Notes: generated by a model not told the origin, from the sequence alone. A DNA stretch of 64,000 nt from Combretum micranthum (GCA_024138025.1 JAMXBD010001362.1:310001-374000); one strand, 5' to 3'. Positions 23,990 to 36,779 are shown, counted from the stretch's first letter. A program made the numbers and translations.

Positions 23990-25810
23990 TTTCGCTCTTT
24001 GTTCCTATAATTATGCATAAGAAGGTGATCAAACCTTTTTAGAAAACCCAAACAAGCTTGGGTCCTTGATAAGTCAAGCTTGTCTTTTCTTGTTTCTTAA
24101 TTTGATGTGTACTGAGCTTGTTTCTTTTGTAAAAGCAATATTATTCTATGTGGCCAAATTTATTACAAAAGAAACACGTATAAAAAGGTGCATTATACCT
24201 TTGATTTACCTGTTGACAATGATTTCATCTTGGATATAACTTACCATATCCATACTTGTAGTCTCTGCTATACCTTCTGAATGGATACTTATGTTATTGA
24301 GGGTACCTTCTAAAGTATCCCTTGTTGTTACTGTTCATGCATTTTTTAACAGGTTCCTTGTTTTTAAAAAATTAAGTATTCATAGATTTACTTCTTTAAC
24401 AAACACAGTCTTTTTCACATTATTAGATGAGCTACCATGTTCATATCCAAGTCCATGTTTAAAATTTGCAGGTCTTTGACTATTTATGAGCATATTTATC
24501 CTTTTGTCACTTTCGTTAAATTTAGGTGTTTTTTATGGTTTGTGATAAATCTTCAGCTCTTACTTTTAGATCTTTAATTTCATCCTTCAAAACGCCATCC
24601 TCTTTTCTTAAAACATAAGAATTAACATGTATTGTTTCATTATCATTCTCATCAACAAGCAATTTGTTTGTTTGGCTTAAAACATCCTTTTCATTTTTCA
24701 AAGCTTTATTTTCTGCATCTAGTTTAGATATCTTCATGTCAGCCTTTTTAAGAGCCTTTAGAAGCTTTTTCATTTTTGTATACATTGCATTAGTAGACAT
24801 ATCAGCTTCAGATTCAAAATTTACCTTAGATGTAGCCATCAGACACAAATTGGCTTCTTCCTCATGTTCACTTGCAGCTTTTGAGTCAGCTTTTGAGTTA
24901 GCTTCTAATTCGTCCAAGTCGCTTGAAGTTGCCATCATTGCTCGACTTTTTTCTTCTTGAATTTTTCCATCTTTTTAATCAAAATTGGATACTCATATTT
25001 GATGTGTCCTGGTTTCTTACATTCATAGCATATAATCTTCTTCTCTTTTTTCCTTTTCCACATTTTCCCTAAAGCTTTTTCCTACATCATATTTGTTATA
25101 TTTGCTGAAATTTTTGAATTTCTTACATTTTGTTTTCTTCATCAACTTATTGAATCTCCTAGCAAGAATGTTGATACCCTCAACATAATTGTTGTTCTTA
25201 TCAAAGTTAGATTCGGCTATTCTTTGTTCTTTAAATGCTATCACCTTTGAGTTGCTTTCGGGTTCTTTAGTTTGTTGATATGTGATTCATATGCCATCAG
25301 CTTCTTCCTCAGTTAGCTAAGTGTAAGCTTGTTTAAGTTTTGTGTTTCTTCTATAGTTGTTTTCTTAGTGTCCCATGACTTTGGCAAGATCCTCAATATT
25401 TTCCTAACAAGATCAAGATCTTTCAGTTTCTTTCTAAGAGATTAGTTCATTAGTTATAGTAGTAAAATGATTAAATGCATCCTTAATTTTCTCATTGGGT
25501 TTAATTTTAAATAATTCATATCGTTGCAGCAATATTTTTGTTTCCCTAATAGTATTGATTCCTTCATATGTTTTAGATTAAGTATCCCATATTTCTTTAG
25601 CTGTATCGTAAGAAGAAACCAAGTAAAATTTAGATGGTGCAATAGTAGTGAATAACAAATTCTTGGCCTTGTTATTTTTCTCAACAAGCTTTAGTTCGAC
25701 CTTAATGAACTCAATACCCTTTGCTCTTGTCACTTGATTATCTCCAATAGCGATTACTTGCAACAAAGCATGGTCACAGCCTTAATATAAGTGGACATAT
25801 GCATTTTCTA
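23990..25810 (-). pseudogene. gag of the SIRE-like element, broken
   Basis: From about 25766 the frame encodes a UBN2-type gag core (VELKLVEKNNKAKN, SSYDTAKEIWDT), continued in another frame to 25454. Then come 25244-25023 (basic segment) and a first zinc knuckle CYECKKPGHIKYEY in which the last cysteine is a tyrosine. The frame 24938-24522 is strongly heptad-like and rich in K/E/D (MKKLLKALKKADMKISKLDA), a long coiled coil typical of SIRE/Maximus gag. A second knuckle, CFFCNKFGHIE-stop-YC, is near 24150. Numerous stops lie between segments. Confidence 0.8.
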
Positions 25811-25909
25811 GTACAACTAATTCATGCCATCAAAGTATGAAGCTTTATTGATTGCAACGTTATTCTCAGCTATAATGAAGTGGATCACTCAATTAAGTAA
25901 AAGCGGTCT

Positions 25910-25921
25910 GCTCTGATACCA
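25910..25921 (-). other. Primer binding site (initiator tRNA-Met type)
   Basis: TGGTATCAGAGC on the minus strand, two bases inside the 5' LTR end. It is complementary to the 3' end of plant initiator methionine tRNA, the usual primer for copia elements. Confidence 0.9.
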
Positions 25922-25923
25922 AT

Positions 25924-27482
25924 TGTTGGGTCCAAAAAGTAACCTAGGGGAGGGGGTAAATTGGTTGCTTAAAAATTTAAACTTGCTTTTTATAAATTTT
26001 AAACACAACTCCAATTAGTTATTTATAATCTAAGGCTTTAAATTGAATTTACAAACACAATTATAAACAAACAACTAAGTAAATGCACAAAAATAAAAGA
26101 GTAGAGTGAGAGAAGTTTGTGCAATGATTTATAGATGTTCTGCCTTGTACATCAGTCCTTCCTTCTTACTCTAAGCCGGGGAATCGATATTCCTTACTAG
26201 TATATTCTACTATATCCAATCAAAAATAAGATTACAAATAGTGTCTTCAATCCTCTCAATCAGCCTTATGCTAACACTTAGCCATCTTTGATCTCAGAGC
26301 CTACTTGTAATCTAATTCTAACAAAATAATCAAAAGAGAATGAGGAATAAATAATTGAAAAAAATCCTCTTAAAAGTTTGGTGCAAGGAATATAAAAATG
26401 AATGTGGTAGAAATTTTATACAAAGTATGCTCCGTATTTTTGCAAAAGATGAGAGCTTCTTTGTATTTTTATATTTCTTAGGTTTATTGGTATATATCTT
26501 CACATTTCCAATGGATAGGAAAGGACAGTTTGAATGTTGGAGATAAGATTTGTTTCGGATATTTTGTGTCTTGCTGTTGATGAAATTTGCTTGTATAAGT
26601 CATTGGTTCTTCCAACAGGAAAAAATAAATAAAGCTAACCATTTAAGATGATGTTTGTTTCCTGATAACATGCGCCAAATGTAGATTATATCTTCTATGC
26701 TTTTCTCAAATTCAAAATCATTACTTGATCAGATACATGTTAATGAAATCTGTGTATAATATCTTCAAGAATTGTTGAAAGAAAAATTGACCAAACTTGT
26801 TTCTGATATGTTTTACTTCATATCCCTATAACAACAACATATATATCTTGCTTTGTGTCATCTTCTAAGGATCTAAACTTCATCTTGTCTTTAAACATGA
26901 TTTTGGGATTTCAACAAAATAAATCTTTAGCATATTGAGCTTACTTGACATATATGAAACAAAATTGAATTTGTTTAAAAGAAAATTGAACTTGTTGTCA
27001 ACAAAAAATCTTCAATGACCTTTAATTAAATGCAAACATAAATCTCCTAGATAATTTTAACCAACTTTATGGAACATTTTTTGAATGTATCACCTAAATA
27101 TATTCAACTTTGGAGTTGAGCCTTCAAATTAATGAAAGAATTTGAAGAAAACAAGATTTGCAATTTTCTATTTGAATCTGCTGAAATATGTCCATCTAGC
27201 AAGTCTAACTTTTGAGTATTGTAGATTTCTAGACAAGCAATAGGTCTATCTCCTGAGTTACTTTCTAAGTGTTATTATCTTCTTAGAAAAAAAAAAAAAA
27301 ACTTTCTAGATAGTCTCTAAATTACTCTATGAGTTGGATCTCTCTCTAAAAAATATTTTCATAAAACTTCTAATTATACTTGATTGTATATTTTTTAACT
27401 TGAAGACTGCACACTCAATAACTTTGTTAGTAAACATTAGTCTTTTTATTACCATCAAAACTAATTTTGAGAGAAACTAACA
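25924..27482 (-). repeat. 5' LTR of the SIRE-like element, 1559 bp
   Basis: On the minus strand it runs from TGTTAGTTTCTC at 27482 to GGACCCAACA at 25924, followed at once by the primer site. Its outer 850 bp match the truncated 3' LTR at 11419-12270. The length is normal for SIRE/Maximus elements. Confidence 0.88.
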
Positions 27483-28117
27483 TGTATAAAGTCACTCAAT
27501 TATTACTATCTCTCATTAAAATTATAGGCATATGGTCACTTTGTCAATGAGGCAAATGGAGTGTGATTAACTTAATTTAGAAAGAGTCTTTCAATCTTCC
27601 ATAATTTTGTTCTTTAATTTTCAAACATGCTTTCCCGGTTGGTTATTTAATTTCTTATCATTGACACCTAAATATAAAATGTTGTAGTTTCATTTATTAT
27701 TTTCATATTTCAATGACTATATTTTATAAGTTTAGTTTATTTGTGCACAAACATCACGAATGCACCAACTGCTAGTTTATTTATTTATTTTAACCAAAAA
27801 TTATAAAACATCTTTTACAAGATAAAGGACAACCATTTATTTTCTAAAACAAACATGGAAGCTTTTTTTAAATGTTTTATTATTAGCAAAAGTATGAAAA
27901 ATATACCCTCTCCCTTTATCATCCCTCATTCTTCCTCAATTTGTCCTTTCAAAATATTATTGCACATAATGAATGATTAAAACAATAAAAAATTAAATAA
28001 ATAAAAGAAAACCATTAATTATATCAAGCAACAAGGAAGCTTTTAGACAAACTAAAATTTTTATTATCTTTCAAAAGTACATCCTTCTTCATAGCCAAAG
28101 TGGAAAAATGGATCTCT
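27483..28117. other. Unassigned AT-rich DNA between two elements
   Basis: I see no gene, repeat border or RNA in this stretch. It separates the SIRE-like 5' LTR from the LTR terminus at 28118. Confidence 0.4.
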
Positions 28118-28167
28118 TGTGACGATCCTAATAAGGGCTTAGTAGGATTGTCCTGTAGTTATCATAC

Positions 28168-31100
28168 TGAAATACTTTAAACCCTCTTCTAGTTAATTTA
28201 GAGATGATTTAATTAAATAATATAATAGATAGTTAATTTTGAACATGATTAGATAGTTTAAATAAACAAGATGAGAAAACAATAGAGAATGGAATAGATA
28301 ATTTGATATAATTAAATTAGTAAAATTGGTTAAATAGAGATAAGATTTTTCAATATTCTTTTCAAAATGTTATTTCTTCTCCTATCGATTTTATAAATCA
28401 AACTATCCGATTTCTACTCAATCATTCATTTTAGTTAAACTCCTTTTTCTTCAAATTCAATTCATTTTTATCTCAAAATAAATATTTTAAATGTTTTGAA
28501 AACCCTTAAACTTTAGTTATCTTTCATTTTGTAAAATCTTAATAATTTTTTAAATGAACTGCTTATTTAAATCTATTAGTTTTCAACCCGAACTTGAGTT
28601 AAATATTAGATTTTCACAAATTATACTTTTTGAATCATGTTTTTATATCAAGATATTAGTTCTAATATATATTTTTTCAAATTATTTTCTAATTACTTAT
28701 GATATTAGGGATAATTATTTGAAAAATTCAAACCGAACCCTTTTACCCATAAATAACCTTAATTACTTTTGTTCTTATCCTATTATTCTCCTCCTTTTGA
28801 ACTGCCTCTTTTTGCTTCTTTCATTCTTTCCTTTCACCAATTCTTCTCTCCTCCTTCTATTCCTCTCTTCTTCTTCTCTTAAAATCAATCTCAACATCTC
28901 AAATCCTATAAGATTAAAGAGGAAAATGAAGTTAGGAAACATGATCAAAGATTGAAACCATGAACATAAAAGTTCATGAGCTTAAGAGGAGTAATGAAAA
29001 GAAAATCAAGAAGTTAAAATGATCTATAAAGTTAAGTGTTGTTATTTCATTTGTCTTCCTTATTGTTTATGCATAATATTGATATAATGATATTAGAAAC
29101 AAGTTGGGTTATGATGAAAATTGATGATTGAAAGATATATGTAGTTTATGCATGTTGAGGAAGGGTTGATGAAGTGAATTTGATGATGGAGATTGAGTAT
29201 AAAGTGTTGCAAGTTGTGAAACTAAGTTGTATGATGCTTTTATGAGGTTTTGTTTGAAGTATAATGTACATAAATTGATAAAATGAAGTAACAAACACAA
29301 GGAGTTCATAACCCCTTATAATTTGTCTTGTACGAGCATAAAAATGGCTTTACATGCCTTGGTGGTAACATTTTTGACTTATACGGCGTGCAACGTCCCT
29401 TATAGACCTCTATTTGCTGTGTTTTTGGGTTATATGGCCGTACATAGACCCTCACTGGCTTCAAGTCCCTGATTTTCTAATGCACTACTGTTTTATAATT
29501 TAATCATAATTTTTTTTATCCAAACTCGGATTCAGATGATTCAAAATGCTTTGGAAAGCTTGAAAAGAGATCTACATGTTTCATGTTTTAAGTTTTTGCA
29601 AATTCAAAAATTATCAAGGACAAAATTTTGATTCTTTCTAGTTGCCACATTTTTCAAGTTGAAAACTTATTTTACTAGTTAAAAGTGTATAGTTAGTTAT
29701 AACATGAATACTTTTGAGCTAAAATGAGATAGATAAATAATATTTAATGTGTTACATTTGTTGAATGATATAACTAAGCATGAGTTTAGTGAATTTATAG
29801 ATTTAATAGATAGTTTGATTTACATAGAGTTGGATATAAAACGAATTTAGTTAATAACCTAGGTTCACCATGGCTTAATGAACTTGAATGAACTAAAATA
29901 AATTAGATTAATTAAGTTTAATCAATTTGACCAAGATTAAGTTAACATAGACTTAAGTTAATATGAATCTTAGTTATAAAATGAATTAATTAATAATCTT
30001 AGTCTAACTTGACTAAATGAGCTTGAATAAGTTAAAATGGATTAAGTTTGATTAACATAGCTTAGTAATTGGATTAAATGATTTACTCTAATCAATTTGG
30101 TTAGGATTAAGTTAAAATGAGTTTAATGGCAAATAATTGGATTAGAATGATATGTTAAGATGGCCATAGATAACATGGGAAATATGTTGTTTTAAATATA
30201 TGATTTCTTGGAAAATGAATGTTTTTGAATATGAATTCTTTGTTAATGCTTTTGTAGTAAAATATTATAATTAAAGCGAAAAACAAAAAATTTAACAAAC
30301 AAATGAGAACTGTCCATATTTTGCTGGGGCGATATTCGCAGCTATAGCGGGATTCTTATTTAGTATCTAATCAATTAAGATAATAAAAAAGGTTTGAGAT
30401 AAGTAGATTTTTTTATTAGATTTCTTATAGAGTTTAAATTGTTAAACAGATGTTTGAATTTTGCTTCTGAATCTTTTGGAATATCTTCTAAGAGGGCGTC
30501 TGAGCCTATCTTTGGATTTCATATAAGGTACACAGTAAACTTAAAGGCAGCCTAAGTATTGAGTGTTGTTTTGTGCGTATGCCGTTGAATTTGGCCGCCA
30601 AGGGAGGACGTGGGGCGGCAACCTTGTCGAAGCAAATACGGTAGTTTAGGTGCTTAGGCCACCCCCATCATGGTGAAATGACATTTGTTGGTGGCTTGAC
30701 GGGTAGCTGATGGGGTAAATGATATCAATGTAACGTCTATCTTGATTACTGAGAAGTAATATGTTTGAATTCATGTTTATGGGACTGGTTGAACCCTTTT
30801 ATATTATGAACTGAGATGGTTAGAGTGTGTGTAACAGCTGTGGACTCTAGATGAGGCTTCTATTATTTTTCGGTTATATCATTTAGGAGATGTAAGTATT
30901 CAGGCTGCTCATATCAACCCCTGAGTATCATGTTGTTACTCAGGACTCCCAAATTTCCAGTGACTTGTTCTAGAGTGTGAGTGCTCCCGTGTTGTTTGTT
31001 TTATTTAAATAAAAGATAATAACTTGCTATTTGTTGTATTGCATTTAGCTAGGCTTGTGTGTTATTCCGTGTGTGTCTATATTAGTGTGTATTGAGCTTC

Positions 31101-31678
31101 AGCTTATTATTTGTTGTTGTTGATATTTTTCTAGGTATTTTACTGAATTGATGATAATGATGGTCATGATGACGTTGAAAATGATTTGATGATGATGAGG
31201 ATGAATGTGATGAAGATGATGATGGAGTTATTGTTGTTGATGATATTTGGCTCAGGTTTTGGGCGATGTTGGAGGAGTGAATTGAAGTAGGATTTATTTG
31301 TTTTTATATAAAGGACTAGATTTATTCTTTATGTTTGTAATATTCTTTTAAAGAGGCCGATTAGAGTTTATGTTTTGTAATATAAAGTTTAAAACTTTTG
31401 ATCTACCATCATATAAAGTATCGAAGATATTTGATAGTAGAGTTTTGTTTTATGAAAGATGATCTACTCAAGTGAGTAATATATGTTTTGTTTTTAAGAA
31501 AAGTTTATTTTGGAAGTTTAAATCTAGTTGTTTTGTGAATCTAACTAAATAATTTCATAACTTAAAATCGAATAGCAAATGTTTCAAAATAAACATATCA
31601 TTCTATGAAACTTGAGCGTATAATATATTTAAGTATTATATATGGCAGTAATGTCTTAATTAAATTCAGGGTGTTACA
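28168..31678 (+). mobile_element. Solo LTR (copy C), 3511 bp, TSD CATAC
   Basis: TGAAATACTTTAAACCC...CAGGGTGTTACA, flanked by CATAC at 28163-28167 and 31679-31683. Removing it rejoins the terminal part of copy D, which confirms the borders. Suggested sense is plus: a TATA-like CATAAATAAC at 28748-28757 is followed by a pyrimidine-rich leader (28790-28890). Near 30930 there is the ACTCAGGACTCCCAAATTT type of motif, comparable with the CTCACTGAGC...CCCC...TTTTGTGCAGG region of copy B. A GATGATGATGA-type tract lies at 31150-31240. It is a different subfamily from copies A, B, E and F. No coding capacity. Confidence 0.82.
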
Positions 31679-31805
31679 CATACCACGCGTGCACTCTTAT
31701 TATAAGAACCATCTTACAAGTTAGAAATTACAAGACTCTACCTATTTATTTACTCCTCATATATTAATCATAAATATACATATAATGTTATTATTTAAAT
31801 TAGTG

Positions 31806-32271
31806 TAGAGAGAAATGGATCAGGTTTGACTTGGACAAGTTAGGAGGTCAAGGGTCGAATCGGGTTCTACCAATGGTCGAACCAGGATCACGAAAAAGTA
31901 AACATATAAGGGATAATTTAATTATGAAAGACCAATATATATGACATCACTCAATAAATCTATATTTGGAGCAAATTCATCAATTAATTATTAAATAAAC
32001 ATGATGTAATGATTACGCTTTATAAATTTATAATAAAGTATGAATAAAAATATAAATTTCTAGTCTTTTATTTTGTTTTTTCGATCCAGGTTAACCGATT
32101 TAGTTCAACTCGTTCAACCTCCCGGGTTTCTCGAATCAACCTAGTTCAAATGAGTCAATCTGGATCTTGCCAATTCGAGGCAAAAATGAGTCTTAGGTGA
32201 GACTCAACCTAACATTAGTGCTGGTTCCTGTCGAACCATGTCAACCCGGTCGATTTAAGTCGTTTTGACGA
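31806..32271. mobile_element. MITE copy 2, about 466 bp, inverted relative to copy 1
   Basis: It aligns as reverse complement with 12920-13300: shared TCAGGTTTGACYTGGACAAG side, AAATAT-rich core with GGATAATTTAATTATGAAAG, and the TCGTCAAAACG end. Flanks TAGTG (31801-31805) and TAATG (32272-32276) agree in four of five bases. It carries two short extra segments relative to copy 1. It sits inside long LTR copy D. Confidence 0.75.
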
Positions 32272-32862
32272 TAATGATTTAAACTCAACAAAGGAACCTG
32301 ATTCTCCAGATTTTACCAAGCTCTCACAGAATCGATATCTCATACCAAATAGTAAGATTGGATTTTTAGCCTACATAATACAAAATCTCAAATGATTATA
32401 TAACTATTATAATTCGTATTTTAAGTTCATCTTACACATGACCTATCTTTCTAACTTCAAAAAGTTTGATGAAGAAGCACTCTTCACACATTCTAATCCA
32501 ATCCCAGCAATTTTTATTCCTGCACAAAATTGTAGGAGTGTGAGCAAAACTACGGCTTAGAGAAGTAATTAGACCAACCCACTCATTAAGAAATAACAAG
32601 CAAGTATAATTAGCAAGTGTATGCAGCAACCACATAAACAAGTACAAGCTTAGACTACCGAAATCCAAACAGAGTGGATATTTATGCCTTCTCACCGGGG
32701 TTTTAGGAACCAAATCAATAGGTTTAGCCATGCCTAGAAGAGACTAAAAACCAAGAAGGAAGCAATTCCATTTATCTTTACAAATCACTTCATACCTTGA
32801 TGCCTCAACATCTCAATTTAACCTTGGAACTTGGAAACTCCAATAAGTATTAGTTAATTTCG

Positions 32863-34586
32863 TGTCAATACCATGAGCGATGCTCCTCACGAGGTACCTT
32901 AGTAGTATTTATATAGCATGTAATAAAAGAAAATCATAGACAATTATTTTAATCCATCTGAGGCTTTTTGAAAGCTACATGAATATAAATCCATTGGAAT
33001 ACAACATAGCATAGACATTTAAAATAACATTGAAGTTGATTAGAACAAGAAAGATATTGCATAATGTAAGTCGTATGTAAGAATAACTTTACAAAAGTCT
33101 TGGATAATTACAACATAAATTTACAACTTTGCTTCAAAAGACTTCAACATTACACTTGAACAAAAGATCTTAAAAAGTCTACATAACATTGGCTCAAACC
33201 ATTACATCATTAGTTTCCCAAAAAGTTCAATGCAAATACAAACATTCTTCCTCTAATTCATAATCAAACTTTACTGATATCTAAACTAGATCCAACTCCT
33301 AAGTCTTGGTTTTTCCTTCTTAATTCCTATAAATACCAATATATTGGAGTGTGAGTACAAAAAGCTCAGTGAATAAGTCTTAACATAATACAAACAAATT
33401 CACAATGTTTGATTAACACTCATATGCAATTTAACAATCAACTATATATATCAAACATAGTTTTCGTGATAAGAACTTATGGAGATTTACGCCCTCTTTT
33501 GAGGGTTAAAAGACTAGCACTAGTATTTCACGTCTAGAAGACCTAAAGAACTAATGAATGAGTAATTATTTCTAAACTCATTTGTTATATATATATATAT
33601 ATATATATACTTAACTTCACTTAGGTCTCAGAATTTCCACTAAGTATTATCATTTCAAACCAACTCTCATCAGGTGATGTCCTTCAAACCTGCTTAGTTT
33701 GTAGAGTTAGCAACCCAATGGTACTTTTTGCTAGATTTATTGGATATAATAAAGCAATACCATAGAGTATAAATAATAATATGTGACGTAAATACCATGT
33801 AAATGTAATGGTGTGAAGTAGTGCAATGCATGTATGGTTCATTTATTGATCAAATAAGAGTTAGTTCAATTTAATTAGTGACCAATGAGTTTCAGACAAT
33901 CAACAACATGCTTTAACCAATCAATATCAAATAATTAGTTATCACTTGTAGCATTAAAAGTTTTTATTCAATCAAACAATCATTTAACATGCATTATTCC
34001 CTAATCCCCATACATTTAATCAATTTAAGTTGTATTTAAAGTTACACGCTACTATATTACAATATAAACAAGTGAAAAGATTCAATTACTCATTGAGCTT
34101 TTTGTGCCCATGCTCCTTTAGATTGTTGTTTACAGGAATTAAGAAGGAAAAACCAAGATTCAAGAGTTGGATCTAGTTTAGATATAAGAGAAGTTTGATT
34201 ATGAATTGGAAAAGAATGTTTGTATTTGTATTGAAATTTTTCAGAAACTAATGATGTAATGGTTTGAGTCAATGTTATGTAGACTTTTTAAGATCTTTTG
34301 TTCAAGTGTAATGTTGAAGTCTTTTGAAAACAAAGTTGTAAATTTATGTTGTAATTATCTAGGACTTTTGTAAAGTTATTCTTATATATGACTTATATGT
34401 GTAGAATATCTTTCTTATTCTAATCAATCTTAATCCTATTTTAAATGTCCACACCATGTTGTATTTCAATGGATTTAAGTCCATGTAGCTTTTGAAAAGC
34501 CTTAGATGGATTAAAATAATTGTTTATGACTTTCATTTATTACATGTTACATAGATACTACTAAGGTATCCTATGGGAGTATGACA
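32863..34586. repeat. Large inverted repeat of LTR 3' ends (~510-bp arms)
   Basis: The left arm 32863-33395 and right arm 34083-34586 are reverse complements over most of their length (shared CTTAGTAGTAT..TAT, ATTATTTTAATCCATCT, AAGACTTCAACATTACACTTG, GATCCAACTC). Both arms end in an LTR terminus: TGTCAATACC at the left, GTATGACA at the right. The left arm plus the spacer to 34082 is one minus-strand LTR 3' portion; the right arm is the end of an LTR in the opposite orientation. The block interrupts copy D, whose sequence resumes on both sides with loss of about 25 bp. No matching target duplication (TTTCG versus CCTAC). Confidence 0.82.
33584..33609. repeat. AT dinucleotide microsatellite
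   Basis: Uninterrupted TA repeat within the spacer of the inverted-repeat block. Confidence 0.9.
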
Positions 34587-35110
34587 CCTACTTAGTTCCT
34601 GTGGAACATAATGGAACAAAGGTAACCTTGAGTAGAACTTAGGACATTTCATCTAGAAAAACCAAGTGTTACTAAAGAATAAAAATGCTAATACAGAGCG
34701 GGACCACCTTACACAAAAATGCAATTTATGCAATCATGCCATGCATGATAGTTTTATCAAATAGCTAATAGTATTAAGTCTATTTTATTAAAGTGACCAT
34801 TCAATTCACAGACGCTTACCAACAATAGTAAATCAATTATTACAAGCAATGAGTGATCACTGTTAATATATTGAGTTATCAATCAATTCAATCACCATGT
34901 AAAAAATGAGTACATGATGCCCACATGTATAGCCAATTATGCGTATATTAAAACATATGCAACTACATTACAAGCACAAACAATATAATATGGTCAAAGT
35001 TGCTCACCTGTCCATGTTATTTAGTTATCGTAATAGTCTTTTGAAATTGTGTAAAAGTACCTAGTTCCTCTATTAAGGAAAAGTAATATATTAATACATA
35101 CATATATATA

Positions 35111-36579
35111 TATAGTAGGGACGGATGCAGGATTATATGACTGGGAGGGCCAGACTTTAATTAAGTTAATCTTAAAATTATTTGGTTATATTTATTACTA
35201 TTATAATTATATTACATCTTATATATTAATGGGATTTTCATTAATGATTTCATTGTAGCATATTTCTAAAACTTTATAATGGAAATCATTCAAACAATAA
35301 TTAAGAGTATTTAATGCATTTTATAAAAGCTTGTATATATGTCACTTGAAAATTAAGTATTAATAAAAAAATATAGAGCAATATTTGTATAGGTTTTGCT
35401 TTTAACAAAAATAAATCATAAAATATATTCAGATATGATATTAATTCAATAATTCATGTTCATTTTCCTAACCATAATTATAGAAAAAAAAACGTTATCA
35501 AATCAAATTATATAATTAATATACAATATGATTGCTTTTAGCATAAATAGATTATAAAATATATTTATATAGGATAGTTTATCAAGAATTCATATACATT
35601 TTAATAACAATAATTGTAGAAGAAAAAAATTTACTAAATCTAATTATGTAATTAGTGTGAAATAAGATTTAATTATAATATAATTATTATTGTGGTATAC
35701 TTTAAATCAAAAATAGTTATTCATAACAATTTATTTAGTTATATATAATTTTATGAAAAAGTTAATGTTATTAGTTATTATGAAAGGAAAAAAGTTAAAA
35801 TGAAAATGAGAGAGAGAATGAGTGGTTAGTATAATAAATGCATATTGAAAAAGTAAGAAATATAACACAACCAATTTTAACCCATGACCTTATGAATGTA
35901 AAAGTAAACATTTAACTACTACATAATATTTATTCTTATGTCTTAGTTTGCTCTTTATAATATATAATATTTTTCTTTTTTTTAAATATACAAAAAATTA
36001 AGTTTTTCAGGTTAAGGCAAACAAACAAACACACACACACAAATATCCTATTTGTGTCTAGGTGCCCAAGATTAGGATTTTTGACACTTTTTCATTCCTA
36101 GTCCTATCCCAACATATAAATATTCAATTTGAAGTACGTAAAATCTACTTTCCCCATAATTTAACTAGAATAACCTAATGGGACTCACAGAAACTACAAT
36201 GTAACCCAAAAGATATCTCAAATGCTCAGAATACCATTTCTTTTATAGCGTAAATTTAAACTAGGCTTAATTACTCATTTTAAGTTAAAATATTACCTAT
36301 AGATAGTCATTGAAAAACTTATTTGGTGTACTATTTATTGGTTTACTTATCTAGTTCAAATAATTTAGTTTTCTCCTCTAAATATATTATGGCCGAGAGG
36401 TAAATGTATGTATGTATAATAATTTGTGTTGTTTCTTAAATATAATTTAATAATTCATTGCCTTTGGCATGGTTGACACCAAATATGTATTATTTACAAA
36501 TTCAAGTATATTTTTTAAACTTTTACATGTGAGGTTGAATGTATGTTTTATCTTTTTTAATTATTTCTAGCTTAGTTAC
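35111..36579. other. Unassigned AT-rich DNA
   Basis: It begins with GGGACGGATGCAGGATTATATG...GGGAGGGCCAGAC, which looks like a transposon or repeat terminus, but no partner end is visible. The rest is AT-rich with a short CA repeat near 36030-36042. No gene is supported. Confidence 0.4.
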
Positions 36580-36779
36580 TGTTAAGTTATATAAGTAGTT
36601 GTAAAGTAGACACGTGGATGGGCTGGTACTGTATATATTTTTACTATAAATACTTTACTGTAACAGAAAATAACAATTAATAAAGATTCATTTTTCTCTC
36701 TTCACAATTCGGTTCTTCTTTCTTCCTTTTCTCTTTTCTCTGAAAATCTTTCATGGAATGCTGCCATTGTTTTTCTTCA
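36580..36779 (+). repeat. 5' LTR of the truncated copia element, 200 bp
   Basis: TGTTAAGTTAT...TTTTTCTTCA directly followed by the primer site. The TATA box CTATAAATAC is at 36644-36653 and is followed after ~60 bp by a pyrimidine-rich leader. Short LTRs of this size are common in several plant copia lineages. The 5' border is inferred from the TG terminus only, because no 3' LTR is left to compare. Confidence 0.65.

Larger units (their letters stand above)
11419..27482 (-). mobile_element. SIRE/Maximus-like Ty1/copia element, nested and broken
   Basis: Minus-strand order: 5' LTR 27482-25924; primer site 25921-25910; gag about 25800-24100; protease 23971-23750; integrase 23540-22700; reverse transcriptase 22400-21524; a 5756-bp solo LTR insertion; RNase H 15757-15420; an additional ORF 14928-13590; polypurine tract 12284-12271; 3' LTR 12270-11419 (truncated). 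Protease-integrase-RT-RNase H order defines Ty1/copia. The large gag with a coiled-coil, two zinc knuckles and an extra ORF after RNase H point to the SIRE/Maximus lineage. The 3' LTR lost its last ~700 bp where the Tat-like element sits. Every coding part carries stops or frameshifts. Without the insertions the element would be about 10 kb, normal for this lineage. Confidence 0.88.
28118..35110 (-). mobile_element. Long LTR (copy D), split into pieces by nested insertions
   Basis: Pieces collinear with 20290-21518 of copy B, read on the minus strand: about 35110-34587 (CAGGTGAGYAACTT; TGCTTGGTTTTTCTAG equivalents), 32862-32272 (CCCCGGTGAGAAGGC near 32690; TTTTGTGCAGGA near 32518; GCTGGGATTGG), 31805-31679 (ACAAGATGG-like; GTGCACGCG), and the terminus 28167-28118 (ATCCTACTAAGCCCTTATT...GTCACA). 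The intervening blocks are separate insertions. The upstream 4 kb of the LTR is not recognisable beyond 35110. The open frame 32432-32731 belongs to this LTR and is not a gene. No target duplication can be confirmed because one end is lost. Confidence 0.75.

Noticed and set aside
28554..28955. 133-codon plus-strand frame rich in hydrophobic residues
   Set aside because: It falls in the U3/leader of solo LTR copy C; its hydrophobicity comes from T-rich DNA.
28118..31678. Taking TGTGACGATCC at 28118 as the start of solo LTR copy C
   Set aside because: It gives no target duplication. The first 50 bp match the terminus of copy D, and shifting the start to 28168 yields a perfect CATAC duplication.
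32432..32731. 99-codon minus-strand open frame that looks like a small membrane protein
   Set aside because: It is collinear with non-coding LTR sequence (20940-21150 in copy B), so it is a chance frame in LTR copy D.
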